Source: Planctomycetota bacterium
GTDB lineage: Bacteria > Planctomycetota > UBA8742 > UBA2392
Length of the DNA stretch: 64,000 nucleotides
Assembly (NCBI GenBank): GCA_016722065.1
Contig: JADKGX010000001.1
Location: forward strand, 806,001-870,000
Direction of reading: 5' to 3'
The translations under genes and the position numbers were made by a program. Shown piece by piece: positions 61,621-64,000 of this stretch. Position 1 is the stretch's first letter; every line of letters starts with the position of its first letter. Under the pieces are notes generated by a model that saw only the letters and a program-made list of their open reading frames with translations, did not search any database and was not told the DNA's origin.

Positions 61621-63363
61621 GTGCAACTCTCCGCTGAAGACCTTTACGTGTTTCGCCACCGTGTGCTGCGCGAGGCCGCGTACCAGTTGCTGTTGCCCTC
61701 CCAGCGGGCAGACCTGCATTTGCTGGCTCTTACGCAACTGGAGAAAATCGCCGGAACGCAAGTCTCCGTGGCCCTGGCGCGCGAGTTGGCTGAACACGCC
61801 AGCGCCGCGCTGGCCAGCGAGATGGAGTTGCCGCCCGCACAGGCCGCGCTACTGCGCACCGCACAACGAAGGTTGCTGCGGCAATGGGGCGAACTGGCAA
61901 GCAAGGATTGGCAGAACGAGGAAGCCGCACAGGCCTGGACTGCACTTGCCAACCACGCCGAAGTCTCCGAACACGACCGCGCCGATGCACTGTTGCGCGC
62001 CCAGACGGCGCTTTCGCTACTTTCGCGCCACGATGACGCTGGCAATCTGCTGCAACGTTGCCGCACCAGCCTTACGCGACTGGACAACACGAAGCAATCC
62101 GCCCTGCTGCGCTGCCGCGAACGGCTGGCGCAAGCCCATTTGCATTCGGCACGGGCAGAGATGTCCCAATGCGAACTGGCAGCCCAAGAAGCACTCGAAC
62201 TCGCCCGGCAGACACAGGAAACCACCCTGACGGCAGAGGCCGAATCCTCGCTTGCTTCTGTGGCCCGCCACACCGGCCGCCTGCAGGAAGCCATAGATCG
62301 CGAATCGCGCGCCCTGAACCTCGTGCTGCAAACCGGTGGCGCGCGTGCCGCGGCACCCATGATGGCCAGGCTGGGAATGGCCATGCGCGAGGCCGGCCGA
62401 AACGACGACGGCGCGGCGTTGATCGCCCGGGCCATCGAGTTTGCGCGAGACAGCGTCAATCCGCGCCAGTTGGTCAGCGCGCTGATCAACGGCGCAACGA
62501 CCGCGCGCGCCGCAGATCACATCGATGAGGCCGAAGCGATGTTGCAGGAAGCCATGGAAATCAGCCGGCGAATCGGGTCCCGCAGTGGCTATGCGACGGC
62601 CCTTGGCAACTACGCCAACCTTTTGCAGGCCGCACGGGGCGACCTGGCGGGTGCCGAAGCGGCACAGTTGCAGACTATTGCCATTGTGCGCGAGATTGGC
62701 ACGCCCAACGGGGAAGCGGTTTCTTTGACCAACCTTGCCTTCACCTGGTTCAGCGCGGGCCTGTTTCACGCCGCGATTCGCGCGTGGCTGGCATCGGCGG
62801 AACTGGCCCGCCGCACCAACTATGCGCTGCTGGAGGCCCGGGCACGCTGCTTCTGTGCACAGGCCATGGCCCTGCTGGGCTTGCACGAACCAGCACGCCA
62901 AGAAGTCGAGCAAGGGCTGAAATGCCTTCGCGGCAAGGACGAAGGCAAGTTCTACATCGAGTTTGGCGCGATCGCCGAACTCACCGTGGTACTTGCCAAC
63001 CCCCAAACCATCGACGCGCCCCAGATCGCAAAACGCACGCTGGAACACATGGAGTCTTTTGCGACCCAACGCGGGCTGCAAAATGATGCCTATTCACGCC
63101 GAACACTCGACCGCGTTCGCCGCACCCACGCCGAGCTGGCAGAGTCTGTTGCACAGGGCCGCCCGCCAATCCTCGTGCGCGGCGTGGCCCCGGCAGATCT
63201 GAACCCCGCCCAGCGTGCCGCAATGCTGGATGTATTGGGCCTTGACCAGATCACACTGGCACCTGCCGTTGACGCCGCCATGCGGCAAGGCCTGCAAGAC
63301 CAGCCCGTGCCCGATTGGCAGGACGAATCCCGCGCCGCCGGGCTGCAACTTCCGGCCGTTTGA
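61621..63363 (+). CDS. TPR protein resembling the C-terminal half of AAA/STAND signalling ATPases
   Basis: 580 aa, soluble and helical. It opens with LYVFRHRVLREAAYQLLLPS, the segment that in large kinase- or cyclase-linked ATPases (STAND/MalT-like) joins the ATPase to its TPR array. TPR-like repeats fill residues 85-480. No ATPase or kinase domain lies upstream in any frame, and the frame closes 15 codons before the GTG. So it is either a free-standing descendant or a remnant after loss of the front half. No good ribosome site is visible; a start at an upstream codon is possible. Confidence 0.75.
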   Translation: MQLSAEDLYVFRHRVLREAAYQLLLPSQRADLHLLALTQLEKIAGTQVSVALARELAEHASAALASEMELPPAQAALLRTAQRRLLRQWGELASKDWQNEEAAQAWTALANHAEVSEHDRADALLRAQTALSLLSRHDDAGNLLQRCRTSLTRLDNTKQSALLRCRERLAQAHLHSARAEMSQCELAAQEALELARQTQETTLTAEAESSLASVARHTGRLQEAIDRESRALNLVLQTGGARAAAPMMARLGMAMREAGRNDDGAALIARAIEFARDSVNPRQLVSALINGATTARAADHIDEAEAMLQEAMEISRRIGSRSGYATALGNYANLLQAARGDLAGAEAAQLQTIAIVREIGTPNGEAVSLTNLAFTWFSAGLFHAAIRAWLASAELARRTNYALLEARARCFCAQAMALLGLHEPARQEVEQGLKCLRGKDEGKFYIEFGAIAELTVVLANPQTIDAPQIAKRTLEHMESFATQRGLQNDAYSRRTLDRVRRTHAELAESVAQGRPPILVRGVAPADLNPAQRAAMLDVLGLDQITLAPAVDAAMRQGLQDQPVPDWQDESRAAGLQLPAV

Positions 63364-63376
63364 CCGCCTACGCAAA

Positions 63377-63402
63377 AAGCCCGGGAAACCTTCCCCGGGC
63401 TT
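63377..63402. terminator. Hairpin after the TPR gene
   Basis: AAGCCCGGG and CCCGGGCTT form a 9-bp stem, 13 bases after the TPR stop. The T-tract (TTTTTGCG) is on the minus strand side, so it may act in both directions. Confidence 0.5.
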
Positions 63403-63563
63403 GATGTGCGGTGCTGCGTGGTCTTGGTCCCCGAGCATGGGGCTGGCTCAACCGCAGCCGTTTGAGCCTGTTTCGATTATAGCTTTTGTGGGTGCGCGCG
63501 AGGCCTTGTTGGCGGATTTTTGAAGCCCTTGCCCCAGCGGCGCCTGCGGGCCAGTCCTCGCAG

Positions 63564-63602
63564 CAAAAAGGAAAACCGGCCGGGGCATTGGCCCCGGCCG
63601 GT
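63564..63602 (-). terminator. Intrinsic terminator of nrdJ
   Basis: On the minus strand ACCGGCCGGGGC, loop CAAT, GCCCCGGCCGGT: a perfect 12-bp stem followed by TTTCCTTTTTGC, 22 bases after the nrdJ stop. Confidence 0.85.
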
Positions 63603-63624
63603 CAAGTTGATGGCGTGATTTGTG

Positions 63625-64000
63625 CTAGCTGCAACCCATGCTGTTGCCGCAGTTCAGGCACTTGTAGCAGGCGCCGTTGCGCACCGTGATGTGGCCACAC
63701 ACGTCGCAGATCGGGGCATCGCCCATCAGCGTTTCCAGGTGATCACTCAGGGCGTTGCCGCCCTTGGGCTTGCTGCGGGCCGGGGCGGGCGCCGTCACGG
63801 CGGGCTCTGCCGTTACTTCCAGGGGCGTGGGGCGTTGCTCGCCGGCGTGACCCAAATCTACGACATCTCCTTTTTCGGCCAGCAGGGACGGGCCGTCCGC
63901 CACCTTGGGCTGCACGTGCAGAAACTCGGTGCGGCCCAGATACTCATGGCCCAGTGTACGGAACACCACGTCAATCACGCTGGTGGCCATCTTGATGTTT
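63625..64000 (-). CDS. nrdJ: B12-dependent (class II) ribonucleotide reductase, C-terminal part
   Basis: The last 124 residues of adenosylcobalamin-dependent ribonucleoside-diphosphate reductase; the rest lies beyond the right edge. Visible are DVVFRTLGHEYLGRTEFL, a Pro/Ala-rich linker, then a cysteine-rich end: APICDVCGHITVRNGACYKC followed by LNCGNSMGCS. In this enzyme such C-terminal cysteines pass electrons to the active site and may bind zinc. The stop is followed by a strong terminator. The Met at 63990 is internal, not a start. Confidence 0.9.
   Translation of the reverse strand, partial: NIKMATSVIDVVFRTLGHEYLGRTEFLHVQPKVADGPSLLAEKGDVVDLGHAGEQRPTPLEVTAEPAVTAPAPARSKPKGGNALSDHLETLMGDAPICDVCGHITVRNGACYKCLNCGNSMGCS

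Overview
The window is GC-rich DNA with dense coding on both strands and no rRNA, tRNA, CRISPR array, transposase or phage gene that I can see. The gene content suggests a Gram-negative, probably planctomycete-like bacterium. There is a huge Ser/Thr kinase with WD40 repeats and a DWG instead of DFG motif, an ECF sigma with a membrane anti-sigma-like partner, a TraF-type outer-membrane barrel, lipoproteins, type IV pilus ATPases, B12-dependent ribonucleotide reductase, and HPr plus an EIIA domain with no sugar permease. The phylum is inference; no ribosomal marker is present to settle it.

Layout. 0-6.8 kb: sensor kinase (cut by the left edge), ECF sigma and its membrane partner, a small membrane protein, then a Na/Pi cotransporter with a STAS protein. 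6.9-11.3 kb: kinase/14-blade WD40/PDZ protein. 11.4-15.7 kb: molybdate transporter modABC, with modA start-to-start against a Nif3-family gene. 15.7-21.3 kb: small housekeeping genes (HD hydrolase, threonine synthase, RbfA-like plus DnaJ-like) and an ArsR/SRPBCC pair with a clear operator. 21.5-28.8 kb: HPr, phosphodiesterase, DUF151 nuclease, TraF-type barrel, NtrB-like kinase, RsgA, Bpt. 28.9-36.7 kb: large TPR protein, HTH-receiver regulator, pilT, pilB, DUF445. 36.8-48.3 kb: secreted or membrane proteins of mostly unknown role, xseA, DinB, M19 dipeptidase, a CPA2 antiporter carrying a C-terminal EIIA domain. 48.6-55.6 kb: cell-surface sugar locus (NodU/CmcH carbamoyltransferase, small membrane protein, WecA-type transferase, GDP-fucose synthase and Gmd, a glycosyltransferase with a frameshift). 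55.7-64 kb: pckA, orn, class II aldolase, two VOC proteins (one frameshifted), a TPR protein and the 3' end of nrdJ.

Two kinds of gene start recur. Many genes have a GGAG-type ribosome site. At least ten others have no such site and instead a TANNNT-like -10 box ending 6-9 bases before the ATG, which predicts leaderless mRNAs. This pattern helped choose several starts.

The best leads are the leaderless-start pattern, the two single-base frameshifts, the structured intergenic elements beside pckA and orn, the double-propeller kinase, the antiporter-EIIA fusion, and the overlapping divergent starts of modA and nif3. I did not find a clearly new defence or biosynthetic system.
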